The notes: generated by a model not told the origin, from the letters alone. 64,000 nucleotides of DNA from Amphiura filiformis (GCF_039555335.1 NC_092629.1:35093537-35157536), one strand, 5' to 3'. Shown: positions 1-12,324, numbered from the stretch's first letter. Numbers and translations: made by a program.

Positions 1-613
1 AACATTTTACAAATCAACTTCGAGAAGCATTTCAAAAGTATTTTGTAAGGCAGAGTACTCTGCACAAGTACCACACGAGAAATAATGAAGATTACCAGGT
101 TCCTAAATCTAAAACGAATTTCGCTCATAAAACCTTAAAAACAGCGGGCCCAATTAAGTGGAATTCACTTGAGAAACATAAAGAATATAAAGACGATCAA
201 GCATTTCAAAACCAAAGTGAAAGATAATATTATTCTTAATTACATTTAGTATTTTATCTAATTTCCTTGTACGGCTTAAAGTAATTTAATTGTGTATATC
301 ATATTATCTGTAATATAGTTAAATGTAGTATTGAATTTATCACGGTAATTTTTTTTTTGCATATTCTTGATCACAAAACAGGCTTTTTTTTTTTGGTTTT
401 TGTTAGGGTAAATGAGGGGGGTGGGTTGTGTATTGACATTTTGCGGTATATTTTGTTGTTGTTGTTATTTTGAAACTTTTTGTTGTTGTTAGGACAGGGG
501 GTTCTTAATACAGGCCATCCGGCCTTCCGAGAACCTCCTCATTCAATGTATGTGTCTAATTGTTGTGCTGTTATATTTTATATTTGAATGAAATAAAGAT
601 GAATGAATGAATG
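1..613 (+). mobile_element. LINE 3' end (CR1/L2-like)
   Basis: This covers the C-terminal ORF (3-227), an AT-rich 3' untranslated region with a TTG-rich patch near 451-490, and a tail at 588-613 made of an AATAAA-like signal followed by short GAAT repeats. A simple-repeat tail right after a polyadenylation-like signal is typical of CR1/L2-group LINEs. The 5' side is cut by the window edge. Confidence 0.68.
3..227 (+). CDS. LINE reverse-transcriptase ORF, C-terminal end (partial)
   Basis: An open frame enters from the left edge and ends at TAA 225-227. Its last about 75 residues have the look of the C-terminus of CR1/L2/Rex-type non-LTR retrotransposons: a YHTRN motif, a basic VPKSKTNF stretch, then GPIKWNSL. 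In this family that tail lies just after the reverse transcriptase domain. The rest of the ORF lies outside the window. I see no internal stop in the visible part, so this copy may be fairly young. The exact clade is uncertain. Confidence 0.72.
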   Translation, partial: HFTNQLREAFQKYFVRQSTLHKYHTRNNEDYQVPKSKTNFAHKTLKTAGPIKWNSLEKHKEYKDDQAFQNQSER

Positions 614-1327
614 TGAGAGCCGAAAAAGTGACACAGAAACCTCGAAAATCGTATTTCTAGTTCTAAATGGCTTCAAATTTCTTTGTTTTTTCGAAATAAG
701 GGACAAAATCAGTGATAAATGAAAGTTGTGACAGAGCTGTGTCCCGAGCTGTGTTCGTAAAAAAATAAGGGGTCTTTGGGTGACAGCGATGCTGAAAAAG
801 GGGTCTTAACAGCCCTACATACGTGTCACCACCTCCAAAATTGGAGTGCCCCCACCCCCCGCCGGGTTACCGATTAACCACCTCAATCTAAAAATTCCCA
901 GGTAGGAACAATTTCTTGTATTTGGAACAAAGGTTTTTTAATATGTGTGCAAGATTTATACTCAGTCTAAAAATGCTCTTTATCCACTCCTATAAAATGC
1001 CGTTCTATTGTTACGCAGGTTCATTGTTCCGTTTAAACGTAAATTCAAGGGACGGTTAAAGATCTTTTTGGCAACCATGCAATCGAAAAACTCTGCTTAA
1101 GGGGGTACTACACCCCTGGCCAATTTTGTGCCTATTTTTGCATTTTTCTCAAAAATTCTGACGCTACGCCCCGCGCGGGGCTACGCCACTGAGTTAATAC
1201 CTAAGTACGATACTTTTGAATTGGTATGGTGGTTGGGGGTTATTCGTGGCCAAACGTGAGAGGCAAGCAACATATGACCCATCATAAAACTCAGTCATGC
1301 CATTTTGAGTCATTAGATTGATATCCC
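614..1327. other. Intergenic, transposon relics only
   Basis: No gene is visible. The stretch holds a G-rich relic (runs of AAGGGGTC between about 760 and 810, C-rich 840-870) and a short fragment, 1097-1160, of the TTAA-flanked 'GGGGGTACTACACCC' MITE family seen complete at 24823-25182. Confidence 0.5.
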
Positions 1328-1850
1328 AGCAAACACGAAAATGTTTTTAAAACGTTACAAGCGTGAGTTATAAACGCCTTTTGGATATGGTCAAAACGTC
1401 TTAATAAATGTCGGGTTATACAAAGGTCGTGAAAACATTTTATATAGAAAAACACTGTAACATCATTTTAAAAATGTGAGTCAAAATGTTATTGTAAAAT
1501 ATTTTTGGCAAACATTCTCGCCATATTTTTGTCAACACTATAAATAACATTTATATGTCGTTTTGCATAAAGTTTATAAAAAATGTTTTCTGAATGTTAT
1601 TAAAACGTTTATACCTTTTTATAACCCCACATATAAACGTTTCTGTACATTATTTTCATAAATAAGATTAAGTTAACAGATATGTAAAACTCATTTTAAA
1701 CAAATATTTTCGGCCTTTTGGCCAAATTTGTGTGCTTTATAAAATATGTTCTTTAATATCCTCTATATCATATTGTTAGTTGTATCAATCCAGCTTTTAG
1801 CTGCATATTAAAATAAACCATGAATAATATAAATAATAATCAAGGACTTG
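1324..1850. mobile_element. Non-autonomous element beginning CCCAGCAAACAC
   Basis: A 500-base AT-rich stretch made of many diverged AACGTTTATAA/TTATAAACGTT-type motifs in both orientations, starting with CCCAGCAAACACGAAAA. It has no coding potential. The start motif and inverted internal motifs suggest a foldback DNA element. The right border is not clear. Confidence 0.4.
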
Positions 1851-2135
1851 ACTCTCTTTACTGTAAACAATTCCCCAGATATAATATTGTATCTGGGTAT
1901 TGTGTGTTTTCATGTACAAATATCCCGACAATTATTCAACAGCATGTTTAACAGGTGTGTTGGAGGGGGACAGGTGGGGGGTGGTGTTTATGTGACAAAT
2001 TTGGTTAAGTTTTGATGCTCTCAGATGAACAGTTTGAATCCTATTGCAAGCATTATTATGTTTTGATGAATCCAAGTGCGTGAAAATATTGGATCCAACA
2101 TCCAAAACATAAATGATAAATTTGGATGTCTTGCG

Positions 2136-2230
2136 CCCAATATTTATTGGTCTCGCTTTGAGTTTTAAAATATTCAACTTCGTCTCGTCCAATATTTTTA
2201 AACTCATAACTCGACCAATAAATATGGGCT
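2136..2230. repeat. Small palindrome
   Basis: Two arms of about 40 bases (2138-2175 and 2189-2228) are inverted copies: CCAATATTTATTGGTC against GACCAATAAATATGGG, continuing into AGTTTTAAAATATT against AATATTTTTAAACT. Probably a tiny foldback MITE. It explains the two overlapping short ORFs here, which mirror each other. Confidence 0.6.
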
Positions 2231-2328
2231 CAATCAATCCAATTTTACATCATACTTGGGCCAAAGGTGAAGTATGCAGAAACTTCATTACTGGTTGACA
2301 CACGATAATACGTATGCCCAATAAAGAC

Positions 2329-2330
<2 letters not shown>

Positions 2331-2362
<32 letters not shown>
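2331..2362. repeat. (AAT)n microsatellite
   Basis: About ten uninterrupted ATA/ATT trinucleotide units. Confidence 0.9.
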
Positions 2363-2363
<1 letters not shown>

Positions 2364-2524
2364 GTCACCGGCCAGTTCCAAAAATTGCTGAAGTACTAGG
2401 CCCTATGGCCTACAGAACTTATCCATAGCAAATCATGGCTAACTCTTTGAGCTGTGTGAAGGATCATTTGTTATTTGTTGGGCCCACTATCGAAGACCAC
2501 CGAGTAATGTATGGGATTGAAGGT

Positions 2525-2830
2525 ATGGAGGAGAGAAGGTATCTAACCCTTCCCAGGATCCTTTGCAACCTACATGAAATATAACCTCTTTCAATCAAAT
2601 GACACTTCCATTACATTTGTACAGGTCCCCTTTTTGAGAATAGACTGGCAAAACATGGGGCGATAGTCAAGAAATAAACATATTTTGCAAGATCTGAATG
2701 TGCTCTGCCCATTGAGGTACATTAACACTATCAACCCATGTTGCACTAGATAGCAAGTCAGTACAGAAAAGTTAAATGGGAGAAATGCATTATGGGAAGT
2801 GTAAGATACCTTCTCTGGGCTTGGAGGGTA
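2525..2830 (-). mobile_element. Palindromic element, family G
   Basis: Ends are inverted: AGAGAAGGTATCTaaCCCTTCCCA on the left and GGGAAGtGTAAGATACCTTCTCT on the right. A related copy in opposite orientation lies at 56150-56420 and shares the central block around GACTGGC / TAGTGCAACATGGG. There is no ORF of note. Confidence 0.6.
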
Positions 2831-2929
2831 TTCTATAGTTATTACTAGGATAGTAAACAAGATAATGCTCCAAAATTTCATGTTTAGAAAAAAAATATCA
2901 TAAGTTTGAAAATGATATATCATTTGACT

Positions 2930-3944
2930 TCAAAAGATATCCAGAAGCGGAGTTACATGGTTTGTTGAACTTTGCTTCTTCAGCAAAAGGTACCTTATTT
3001 CGGTGCTACATGTCTATTTTTCCACATTGCTGGTAATAAATATCAAACAGTCATAATTGGCGGTCACTTCAAATCATCCTTAAGTCATCGAGGTTCAGGA
3101 ATGCCCTCTCATTGTTAATTGTTGGTTATCCCACAACTTGAATAGGATTTAGCCAAGGCAAACAAAGACAAGAGCTATTTATGAATCCTATGTAGGTAGA
3201 AGCTTATTATCCTCTTCAACAATAGGTTAATGATTAGCTAAAAAGATGGTTGACCGCACTAGCAAAATGAGAAACATGTCGCACCAACTCGAGGTACATA
3301 TGAATATAACCTTTATGCACATTTTGCACTGTAGCTCAGAATACAATTTGCCGACTTTACAAGCGATTTGTGATGGACGGTCACATATACACTTTCTGAT
3401 TCTATAAATATATTATGAAAGAAAAATCAGCAAAAAAACTTTTAGATAATTAATCTAATTTTTTAATATGTAAAAATAAACACATCACATAATGTAAATA
3501 ATCCCTTCATTACAAGATAATAACTCATTATCTATGCATACACTTCTAGTGCATCACTCTATTGTTTATTATCCATTGTTGTCCAGTGCATTTTATTTTA
3601 CGAATCAGTCTTCAGCGAGGTTATCTGAAGTCAGCGTGCACAAATTATATAAACCTGCACGCTAAACAAAAGAATCTAGATAACGTGCACGCTAAACAAA
3701 AGAATCTAGATAATACGTGCACGCTGACCTTTTATAACCTCAAGCAAACCTCTAGAAACACCAAGTGATTGATAAGTAAATAACAATACACAGAACAACA
3801 ATAGATAATAAACAATAGATTAAACATGTTAAACTACTTGAAGAAAATCAATTGCCAACAACAGATGAATACATCACTCGAAGTAAACATACATATTATC
3901 GAATTATGACGTCAATAACCTTCAGATATTATTGTAAGTTGTAT
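2930..3944. other. Intergenic; small 31-base tandem duplication at 3660-3720
   Basis: No gene is recognised. At 3660-3720 the unit CACGCTAAACAAAAGAATC is present twice in tandem, followed by a third CACGCTGACC start. Around 3300-3370 there is weak similarity to 51060-51120, so part of the stretch is an old dispersed repeat. Confidence 0.45.
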
Positions 3945-4597
3945 TTAAGGGGTGGGGTATGAACCTTTGGACAGTATTTATTGTGTGACATTAGAGCACA
4001 TCAGACATATCGAATTGCATTCAGAATACGAAGAATGTCCTTCTGATATCAAATAATTTAGATTTTTTGAAATTTGCAATGTAATACAAATTTTATGGCA
4101 AATGATTAAAAATTGATATTTTTGATATTTAACAGTACTCGAAGTAAACTTTATAAATCTGATGATTTATACTTAAAGTGTATGTAGGTGGGATGAAAAG
4201 CCGACGATCAATTAAAAATTTTGACCTTTCGTATTGAAGATATGGATTTTTCCTAAAACAGGGAAAAAAATTGGTCTTTTGGGGAAAAAATCCATATCTT
4301 CGATATGAAAGGTCAAAATTTTCAATTGATCGTCGACTTTTCCTCCCAGCTACATACACTAGAATATATCATTAGATTTATCAAATTTACTTCGAGGACT
4401 GTTATATATCAAAAATGTGAAAAATATCAAATTTTAATAATTTGTCATAAAATTTGTACCATATCGTGAATTTCAAAAAATGAAAATTATTGAGATCAGA
4501 AAGACATTCTTCGTATTCAGAATGCAATTCGATATGTCTGATGTGCTCTTATGTCCCACAAAAAATAGTGTCAAAACGCTCATTCCAGATCCCTTAA
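3945..4597. mobile_element. Palindromic MITE flanked by TTAA (about 650 bp)
   Basis: TTAA occurs exactly at both borders (3945-3948 and 4594-4597). Left end TTAAGGGGTGGGGTATGAAC, right end (reverse) TTAAGGGATCTGGAATGAGC. The two halves are inverted copies over most of their length: GACATATCGAATTGCATTC appears on the left and its complement near 4515-4540. Centre near 4265. TTAA target duplication is the hallmark of piggyBac-mobilised elements; the assignment is inferred from this alone. Confidence 0.72.
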
Positions 4598-7220
4598 ATG
4601 CAAGATGTGTGTATACCCTCACTTTGGAAATTAATGCTTATTTAGACTTCATTTTATAAGCCTATACTTTAAATTATTTGGACCTTGCTTTCTACGCTCA
4701 ATTTGTTTGGCATGCATGTTAAATTTTTGACTATTTCTCGCAACAACAAAATTTGTTCACTTACATGACCTTTCGGCTTGCGGTCGATAAGCCTTTTTCA
4801 AACTGATGTTATTAATCTTGAAGTATTATTATTCTTTAAACATGTTTAAAATGTCATGAAAGAAAATTGTGTCTACATCTTATGAGCTAACATGCTTTCA
4901 CATTTCAACACTTTTTGTTAGCGTCAATTCTATTAAAGCAATATTATAACATTTTCAAACAAAATAGATTAGCATTTCTTTGCCATAAAATGTTAGCTTT
5001 TACTGTCAGATATATCCCCTTTCATTTTTGAGCCGAACTTGACAACTACGGCAAAGCAAAGAAAATTGGAATTTACTACCAGCGCACATGTCGCCAATAC
5101 GTACCACTCCTTCGGCCATGTTGTGGTACGACCCTTTGTTGTGTATATCACCGTCGCGCACGCCGCGACGTACTGTGTGTTATGAACATCGTGTACGTTC
5201 GACTAATAATTCCATCGTAATAATAAAGGGCTGAATCAGCCTTTTATTCAAAATCTCTGATTTTGACAAAACAACAGCACCTAGAGTCTTGATTTTTGCA
5301 GGCTATATTGGTTTAATAAAGTACAATTTAATCGTGGAAAAAAATGAATTAAAAAAAATTCAGTGAGGGCGTCCTCCTCAGCAAATGTTATAATATGGCT
5401 TTAAATTATGTGTTGTTCAATTTCACCGAATTTAAGTCCAAACAGTTAAAAGAGATTCATCGACACAACAGCGAGAAAGAAGTTGTATTTTAGAAGGTCC
5501 GACGATAGGCCTATAACAAGACTGTTCTGTCATGTCTTTGATCACGTTTTCAACTGACCAATTAAAATTGGGTGTCTTTGTAAAAAGTTAATTGTGTCTT
5601 AGTATCATAATTATTGATACAATATTTGTTCGAATTTGTGTGGTAAGATTGTGTCATTATTCCGTTTACTTTCGTTTTTTTAAAACTTTTCTTTTCTCTT
5701 ACTTTTAGGCTTACAATTGAATTACTCTGTTCCCATTTTTGAGGTGTATTGCTTTAGTTTTACCCAATTGGAGGATATTACTTTAGGTGGTGGTGGTGGT
5801 GGTTACCACTTTTGATCAATTCTTTTGGATATTATAGGCCTACTTATGAAACGAAACACGTCGCGACCGTTATGTTAATAGGCCTACCCGGGTAATCATA
5901 GTAATGAGAAAAACAGAGCTTTTGCTGATATTAATATCCCAGTTTATATTACACGTATAAGCCTACATCTTGAAATCATAAATTTTGTTGTGTGATCAGC
6001 CGAAATAAATTACATGCATGTATTGAATATAAACCTTGTAGTTTGCTGTGTTCTACTTTCGAAATTGCGGTTTGTCTATGTCACTTTCCACGTTTTTGCC
6101 GTTTTCTTATATGACTTATCGTGTTTTGTCCGTTTTACCATGTTTTGTCGTTTTAAGAAGTTATACGCACTTTTTACACGTTTGTTTGATTGAAAACAAC
6201 AACAGACACATTTTTTTTATTTTTCTTAATATTTTATTCACTTTTGTCAATTATTTCAATTTTATTTATGAAACTCTGTTTTCCGTTTTCTACCTCCGAT
6301 TCCGTGAAATTCGTCAGTTTTCGGTATCACGGCATGGCGTTAATGAATTGCAAGGCCTAATGTTTTTAAAAACTTTAATAAAGTGATTCTTACCTTTTCG
6401 TCGAGCGATCTTGATCACGAGACATCGTTATTTCTGGTTTCCTTCTTGTTGTATTTCCATCCTCAACCACCATATTCGCTGATATTATCCAGTCATATGT
6501 CCAGATATGTCGGAAACAATTGGTACTATAATTTACTTTGTACATCGAAGACAGTGATAGGCCTAAATCATTGGTAACTTCCATGGTTTGTGCAAATGCA
6601 AAGGTTTGTGTTGAAGATGTTTCCTCTCGGGGCACAAGTAGTTGAATGAGGTGAGGCGAGGAGCGCATTCTGCCAAATTGCCACTGCTTTGATATTTAAA
6701 TTACGTGTCTTTATAATTCAAAAGGTAATTGATGTATTACTCCATGCATCAGCTAGAAGATGATTTGAACTAAACACCTGGATCGTAATTCTATAGAAAT
6801 TTGACATAAAGCTGGGTCAATGTATTTTCAATCGCACCTGTAAAATCATTGTTATTATTACGGTATCAATCAGCAATTGATCAATTTGTTTTAGGGGAGT
6901 AGATTCTGGGGTACGCAATGAGCGTGTTTATAGTTAACCAGTTTAGCTATTATTTAGCGTATATATAAGCGTAAAAGTACTGCGAAATCAATTGCAATGA
7001 TAAGGATAATCTTTCCGTATACAGCCACTCTAAACACGCTCAATGTAACACCATTAGGCCGATTAACAGTTATATAAGCAGCCATCAACCTGACTAGTGG
7101 AGACAGGTTATTGACCAGTGTTTTTAATACATGTTTTAATTATTTTTTTAGACTAAAAAAAATTAATATTAATCATATTTTAATGTGTTTCTTTTATTAT
7201 AAGTGATGCCCTTGAAGTGT
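4598..7220. other. Intergenic, no gene recognised
   Basis: AT-rich sequence with only short, non-homologous ORFs. A (GGT)n patch lies at 5787-5804. A CpG-richer bit (about 5080-5190) has GTCGCGCACGCCGCGACG, a short palindrome. The ORF of 112 codons at 6048-6386 is rich in Phe/Tyr/Leu, as expected from T-rich DNA, and resembles no family I know. Confidence 0.4.
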
Positions 7221-7221
7221 A

Positions 7222-7383
7222 TGAGGATAATTACTTGCAGAAGTGCATTCGTCAAGAAAGATTGACATAGATTATTGCATTTAGCTTTGAGCCAACGGCT
7301 CTCAAGCTAAATGCAATAACTCTACGGTCTCGCAAGCGATTATCTTGACTAATGCACTCTGCTCAGTGAATTATCCTTATCAT
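7222..7383. mobile_element. Foldback element with tight central hairpin
   Basis: Outer arms: GAGGATAATTacTTGCAGAAGTGCATT against its complement ending AATTATCCTTATC. The centre, 7275-7317, is an almost perfect hairpin, ATTGCATTTAGCTTTGAGCC / GGCTCTCAAGCTAAATGCAAT, with a 4-base loop. The related motif TGATAAGGATAAT also occurs at 6998-7011. Confidence 0.6.
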
Positions 7384-8253
7384 CAAATATTAAAACAGAA
7401 ACAGCAAAAAGAAATCCAGTTTTGTTCCCACTCATTTGTCTAAATAACCCAGAATGAGTTGCCATATGGGCTCCTGGACTTCGTCATCCCTGTTCATCCG
7501 CTTGCTACACCCCTGTTAAAGCCATAATCTCCACAGCAATGCCCTCAATTTTTCTTGAATTTCTACTTTTTGTGTGATTCTAATGCCCAGTGGTGTACTA
7601 AAATACCATGTGAAAGACTAAGCCTGAAGTGCTTTAATTACAGTAAAATTTAAGTTTTTATAATAAATCCAGAGATGTGCGGTTTTATTCTGCGTTCACT
7701 GAACAAGTGATGGCTAAACACACTGTGTGCATGTGTATCATTGAATCAGTGATGTATATCGCTATTCGTCTTATGTCTTGACGTATAAACTGTGTATATA
7801 TCCGTCTTACGTTTGTACATCCCAGCTGCGTGTAGCTCCGCCAATAATCATGATAATAATACGATCCGTGAGTTAATACACGCATTGTAGGAGCTGGAAT
7901 GAAATTGCAAATTTCTTTGTTTTACCTCATTTGTTTGGCTCTAAATTAAAAGGGGACAATATGATCAGGGAAAACTAACATTTAAATAGGGATCTATTTT
8001 TTATGCAAATCACACATCGTGGCTTTAAATCTGCATCTCTTTTCATTTAATGAGTCACCATGGTTATAAGACAAAAAGATATCCAAATTTGCAGATCTAA
8101 ACGTGGTTTCCTTTTGCTATTTCAGTAAAAAAAATTAATGAGCAAATTTTAAATTATTGTTTTATATTAGAATAAGCGGTAATTTTATAATACATTGCAC
8201 TTATTGGTTTGACAATGGCTAAACACATTATACACAACTCAAGCTTCTTGAAT

Positions 8254-8536
8254 GGGCTATTCCAGAAAATAATGGTACCCCCCTAGAAGACATGGGAATC
8301 CAAAGAAAAATGGTCAGTTTTTACAGTGAGAATTCCCAAGAAAAACGAGCAATGGATCCCCCTGAAAAAATGTTATCTTTTTGCAGAGTTGCTGGGAAAT
8401 CCCAATTTTTAAAGCACTGTTCAGAATTCCCAATTTTTTCAGGCAAAATTTTGCCCTGAAAATTCCCAATATTTTTTGTAAAAATTAAAATCTGTTTGCC
8501 TATATGGAGGGTATCATTAATTTCTGGAATAGCAAA
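8254..8536. mobile_element. Short inverted-repeat element
   Basis: Begins GGGCTATTCCAGAAAataATG and ends cATtaATTTCTGGAATAGC, which are inverted copies. The interior has repeated 'GGGAATTCCCAA' themes in both orientations. The terminal GGGCTATTCCAG is shared with MITE family A of this window, so it may be a distant relative. Confidence 0.55.
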
Positions 8537-8611
8537 TTCCAATGAACAATGTACAAAAACATTTTTAAAAACAAACATTGTAATTATGCATCTGCTATTC
8601 TTACAGATTAT

Positions 8612-9123
8612 TTAAAGCCTTAATGTACAATCTTTTTTCAGAATATACCTTTATTTTTTTTCAAAACCGATTTTTTGGCATATTTGTAATACTTACACAT
8701 GTTTCAACTTAAATCTATGAGCAAACTGTCAAATTCGCCCTATTTGGAGTAAAACGGGATGATTTTCTGTTGGTCCGATATATTATCATAATTTTTCAGA
8801 TTATGATAATATATCAGAACGATCTAAATTGTAGTCTCTCTTGAAGCCAGTTTGGTTACGCTCCTCAACACATGGAGGGTAGCGTAACCAAACTGGCTGT
8901 AGAGGAGACCAACTCTGAGGTCGCACTTTCGCCGTCCTAATCCAAAAAGTGCGAGATATTTCGAGTGATAGAGGTGAAGTTTATGATGTTGCAAATTTCC
9001 AATGTTTTTCGCATCCAAATGTATTGGGAACTTTCATAATGATTGCATATTAACTATTTTATCATTTTGGACGAAAAAAAGAAAAATTTAAAAATTTAAA
9101 AAGATCGTACATTGAGGCTTTAA
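8612..9123. mobile_element. TTAA-flanked palindromic MITE with internal hairpin
   Basis: TTAA at both ends (8612-8615, 9120-9123). Terminal inverted repeats TTAAAGCCTTAATGTACAATC and the complement of GATCGTACATTGAGGCTTTAA. An internal hairpin at 8846-8902 has arms GCCAGTTTGGTTACGCTCC / GGGTAGCGTAACCAAACTGGC around 13 bases. Another small palindrome, TATATTATCATAA, lies at 8780-8817. Confidence 0.68.
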
Positions 9124-9274
9124 AAACAATTACTACAGAAATTAGTCATTTCAAGAGAGCGCTGACAATTTTGCTGTTATAAAAGTCAAATAGATATTAA
9201 AATTTTTACATGCAAAACATGCACAAAAAATATGAGTAAAGATTGCATTCTAAAAATGCACTGAAAGGGGCACA

Positions 9275-9635
9275 TTAAGTTGGTACTACACCCTCTGATA
9301 AATTTTGTGACTAATTTTGCATTTTTCTCAAAAAATAACTACACACTGGTAACAAAAGTTATGTATATTATAGTTGCAACGAATCCAATTACTTCACTGA
9401 AATTTCAGTGATTCAAGACAAGTGGTTCATTATATATGTTAAGAAATGAGGTACACTATAGTGGTACCTCTTTTCTTATCATAAATAACATACCGCTTGT
9501 CTTGAGTCACTGAAATTCCAGTATAGTAACTGGATTCCTTGCCCTATAATAATATGCATAACTGTTGTTACCAGTGTATTATTATTTTTTGAGGAAAAAT
9601 GCACAAATTTATCAAGGGGTGTAGTACCACCTTAA
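9275..9635. mobile_element. TTAA-flanked MITE family B, complete (divergent subfamily)
   Basis: TTAA borders at 9275-9278 and 9632-9635. Ends are TTAAGTTGGTACTACACCC and GTGTAGTACCACCTTAA. The two halves are inverted copies (AATTTTGTG.CTAATTTTGC, then GTTATGTATATTATA and CAAGACAAGTGGTTCATTA) with the centre near 9455. A second member of the same subfamily, cut on the left, lies at 63370-63604. Confidence 0.75.
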
Positions 9636-9667
9636 GAAGTATGAGTTAGAAACATCCATAGGGATGT

Positions 9668-9820
9668 AATGGGCTATTTCATGATTTGAAATCCCTACCC
9701 CTGTGGAAGATTTAGCATTATTCTTCCACAGAAGGACTACAGGTTTCAATAGAATAGACACTTCGCTATAAATTTCAATTTGAAATACTCACTCCAGTTG
9801 TGGAAGATCAATGTAAAACT
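9668..9820. mobile_element. MITE family A, diverged copy (A2 subtype)
   Basis: Starts GGGCTATTtCATGATTTGAAAT and carries the family core CCCCTGTGGAAGATTTAG followed by its inverse, CTTCCACAG. The right end is eroded. Confidence 0.5.
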
Positions 9821-9895
9821 ATATATAGGGGGAAGGTTAGGGAGGGGGGGAAATGGCCGGGGAATGCCATGCCTTGCCACTGCCAAGAGCATTAT

Positions 9896-10082
9896 TTGCT
9901 GTCGTAGTGCATGTTAGTAACCATTGGTTACTGCTCCAATCCTGGGCTCATACACCTGTTCCGAATTTTGATATGCCATAGGCTCTGTGTTGTGATCATT
10001 TCGACCAGTGGTTTGTAACAAAGAAAGCGTGATCCAGTTGATCTAGCAACGGTCATATCCTAATGTGCACTACGACAGCGAA
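9896..10082. mobile_element. Short inverted-repeat element
   Basis: Terminal repeats GCTGTCGTAGTGCATGTTAG on the left and CTAATGTGCACTACGACAGC on the right are inverted copies about 150 bases apart. No coding potential. Confidence 0.6.
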
Positions 10083-10250
10083 TTGCTGAAATCTTTCAAT
10101 TTCTAGGATACTTTGCAATTGATGCTTTGGCTTGGTTGGTTCAGAAAAATAATAACAAAACATAACAAATCTATAAACTAAACTTTTTTTACAAAGTCCT
10201 ATAAACACACACACTGTACTAACAGATAAACTGTTATTATTTCAGATGAT

Positions 10251-10560
10251 TTAAAGGAGTATTTTGTGATCCTAGAATCCTCTTTTTATGACATTTTTCA
10301 GCAGATATCATCCAAAAAAGCTTATTCCCAAAATTTCAGTTGGTTCCAATTTTGCGTTTGCGAGCTATATACACATAGTATATTACACTGCTCCATAGAC
10401 AATGTGTTGTAATTTAATTCTGCTTTAATAACCAGAACGAAATACCAATATTTTTTGTACATAAACATTATGTAGCCAGATGTTTCCAGTGGTACAAAAA
10501 TCTCAACTTTATATTAGAAAAGTGGGTGATGAGGCTGTGGATCACAAAATGCCCCTTTAA
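10251..10560. mobile_element. TTAA-flanked MITE, copy 1
   Basis: TTAA at 10251-10254 and 10557-10560. Ends TTAAAGGAGTATTTTGTGATCC and GGATCACAAAATGCCCCTTTAA are inverted. A second copy in the same orientation lies 133 bases downstream (10693-11036). Confidence 0.72.
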
Positions 10561-10692
10561 ACAGCAACATCCCGTATCCATTACAATTTCTAAACTAATA
10601 CCAACTGTAATTATTTTATTGTACAAACTGCTCCTTTCCCCATTTTTCAATTAATAAAATTATTAAGAATATCAAGCCTTTACAACAACAAC

Positions 10693-11036
10693 TTAAAGGA
10701 GTATTTCGTGATCCTAGCATCCTCTATTTATGTCATTTTTCATTAGATATCCATGAAAAAAAACTATTCCCAAAATTTCAGTTGATTCCGATTTTGCGTT
10801 CGCGAGTTATGCATGATTATGTGTATTACACTGCTCCATAGACAATGCGTTGTAATTTCATTCTGGTGCACCAGAACAAAATTCAAATTTCACGATATCT
10901 TTGCAAAACGAATTAATCTGCAAAAAATATTTTGTACATAAACATTATGTAGCCAGAGGTTTCCAGTGATATAAAAATCTCAACTTTTTTGAGAAAAGTG
11001 GGGGATGAGGCTGTGGATCACGAAATGCCCCTTTAA
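10693..11036. mobile_element. TTAA-flanked MITE, copy 2
   Basis: TTAA at 10693-10696 and 11033-11036. Same family as 10251-10560, slightly longer, with shared interior (CTCCATAGACAATG, TACATAAACATTATGTAGCC). Both copies carry matching ends, so they are separate insertions rather than one duplicated block. Confidence 0.72.
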
Positions 11037-11210
11037 GATCCGACTTGCAACAAAGATCCATTTGGTTTTAGAATCCCCAAAAATTTGACCTTTGGAGACC
11101 ATTTTTCATCATGCAAAAGCTCAAAAAAGACGGTCGGTTCAAAAAGGTTTCTTCACATTGAATTGTATGAGATAAACAAAGAAAACTTATGATGCCTTTT
11201 CAGGGCACTA

Positions 11211-11386
11211 GGCTATTCAAGCTGAAGTCCATACACCCCTATGGAAGACATGTCCTTAATCTCCTGCACAGGGAGTGTGGATTTCAAATGGAGTCACCCA
11301 TTCAGGCAATTCACACTCCCTGTGTGGAGCATTAAGGACATGTCTTCCATAGGGGGTGTATGGATTTCAGCTGGAATAGCCAAATA
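11211..11386. mobile_element. MITE family A, complete
   Basis: GGCTATTCaAGCTGAAGTCC on the left and GGATTTCAGCTGGAATAGCC on the right are inverted. Each arm holds CACCCCcTATGGAAGACATG and CTCCtgCACAGGGaGTGT. This is the classic family A palindrome of about 180 bases. Confidence 0.75.
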
Positions 11387-11977
11387 TGGTCATGTGATCT
11401 GCATGTATCATACCGTAAAACCTTGTCTACAAGCATATGGAGTGGTTTTGATGAAAGCTTAATTAATCCAGCTGGGAATACAACCATGACAAAATTGTGT
11501 TAATTTTGTTGCAGTGGTTTGAGCCTAGCCAGATGCTTCTGCATTGCAAGCAAGCAACAGTAGTGTAGTCATCTTTTCATGATGAAGGACGAGTTGCAGA
11601 GTTGCAAATGTACCAATGGCCTAAAAATTCTTGTTAAAAAGGTTGCAACTTCCAAAAATGATTCAATTGCTTCCAAAAACTGATAAACAATCAATTAGCC
11701 CCAGAGCGGCCAGCGCACATAAAGATTGAAAATAAAATAAGAAAAATGAATTATGTTTCCAGCTCTTTAATCCATGGCCTAATGGCGACTGAAAAAAACC
11801 CTGTTCTACAGGAGGACAGATATTGTAAGTAAGTTGGTCTAACACAGAAAACCTAGGTCGATCGGGTATCCTCGGGCCCGTAGAACAGTGTTTTTTTCCT
11901 TCACCTAATGAATGTATCCTATTTACAACAATTTCAGACAATTCAACAATCAGGCATGTCATTCCACCAATACATGG
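11387..11977. other. Intergenic, nothing recognised
   Basis: A minus-strand ORF of 111 codons (11663-11998) has no recognisable domain and runs into the neighbouring MITE, so I do not call it a gene. Confidence 0.4.
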
Positions 11978-12166
11978 GTTATTCCAGTTGAAATCCATAC
12001 ACCCCCTATGGAAGACATGATCTTAATCTCCCACACAGGGGGTGTAGATTTCAAATAGAGTCGCCCATTCAGGTATTTCCTATTTGAAATTTACACTTCC
12101 TGGGGGAGAGATTTAAGGTCATGTCTTCCATAGGGGTGTAAGGAGTTCAACTGGAATAGTACCAAC
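11978..12166. mobile_element. MITE family A, complete
   Basis: GGTTATTCCAGTTGAAATCC on the left and the inverse, AACTGGAATAG, on the right, with the paired cores CCCCCTATGGAAGACATGA and CACACAGGGGGTGTAG. Confidence 0.75.
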
Positions 12167-12324
12167 AGATTAATGATGGCGGGGAGGAGTGGGTTGGGGT
12201 ACACACGTCAGGGCACCTCTTCGCTCAGTTCATTCAGATTGGGGCAGCAGCATGTGCCACCTGTGCCACATGACACTACCCTTATGCCCACAGCAGTGAA
12301 TCACACCTACCCATAATGCGCAAT

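Noticed and set aside
5080-5190. Possible CpG-island promoter
   Set aside because: Too short, and no gene begins nearby; it contains only a small GCG palindrome.
6048-6386. 112-codon plus-strand ORF
   Set aside because: The composition (Phe, Tyr, Leu, Ser) follows the T-richness of the DNA. No family resemblance, no splice context, and no repeat of it elsewhere in the window.
11663-11998. 111-codon minus-strand ORF
   Set aside because: It overlaps a MITE end, has no recognisable motif, and has no splice or promoter context.
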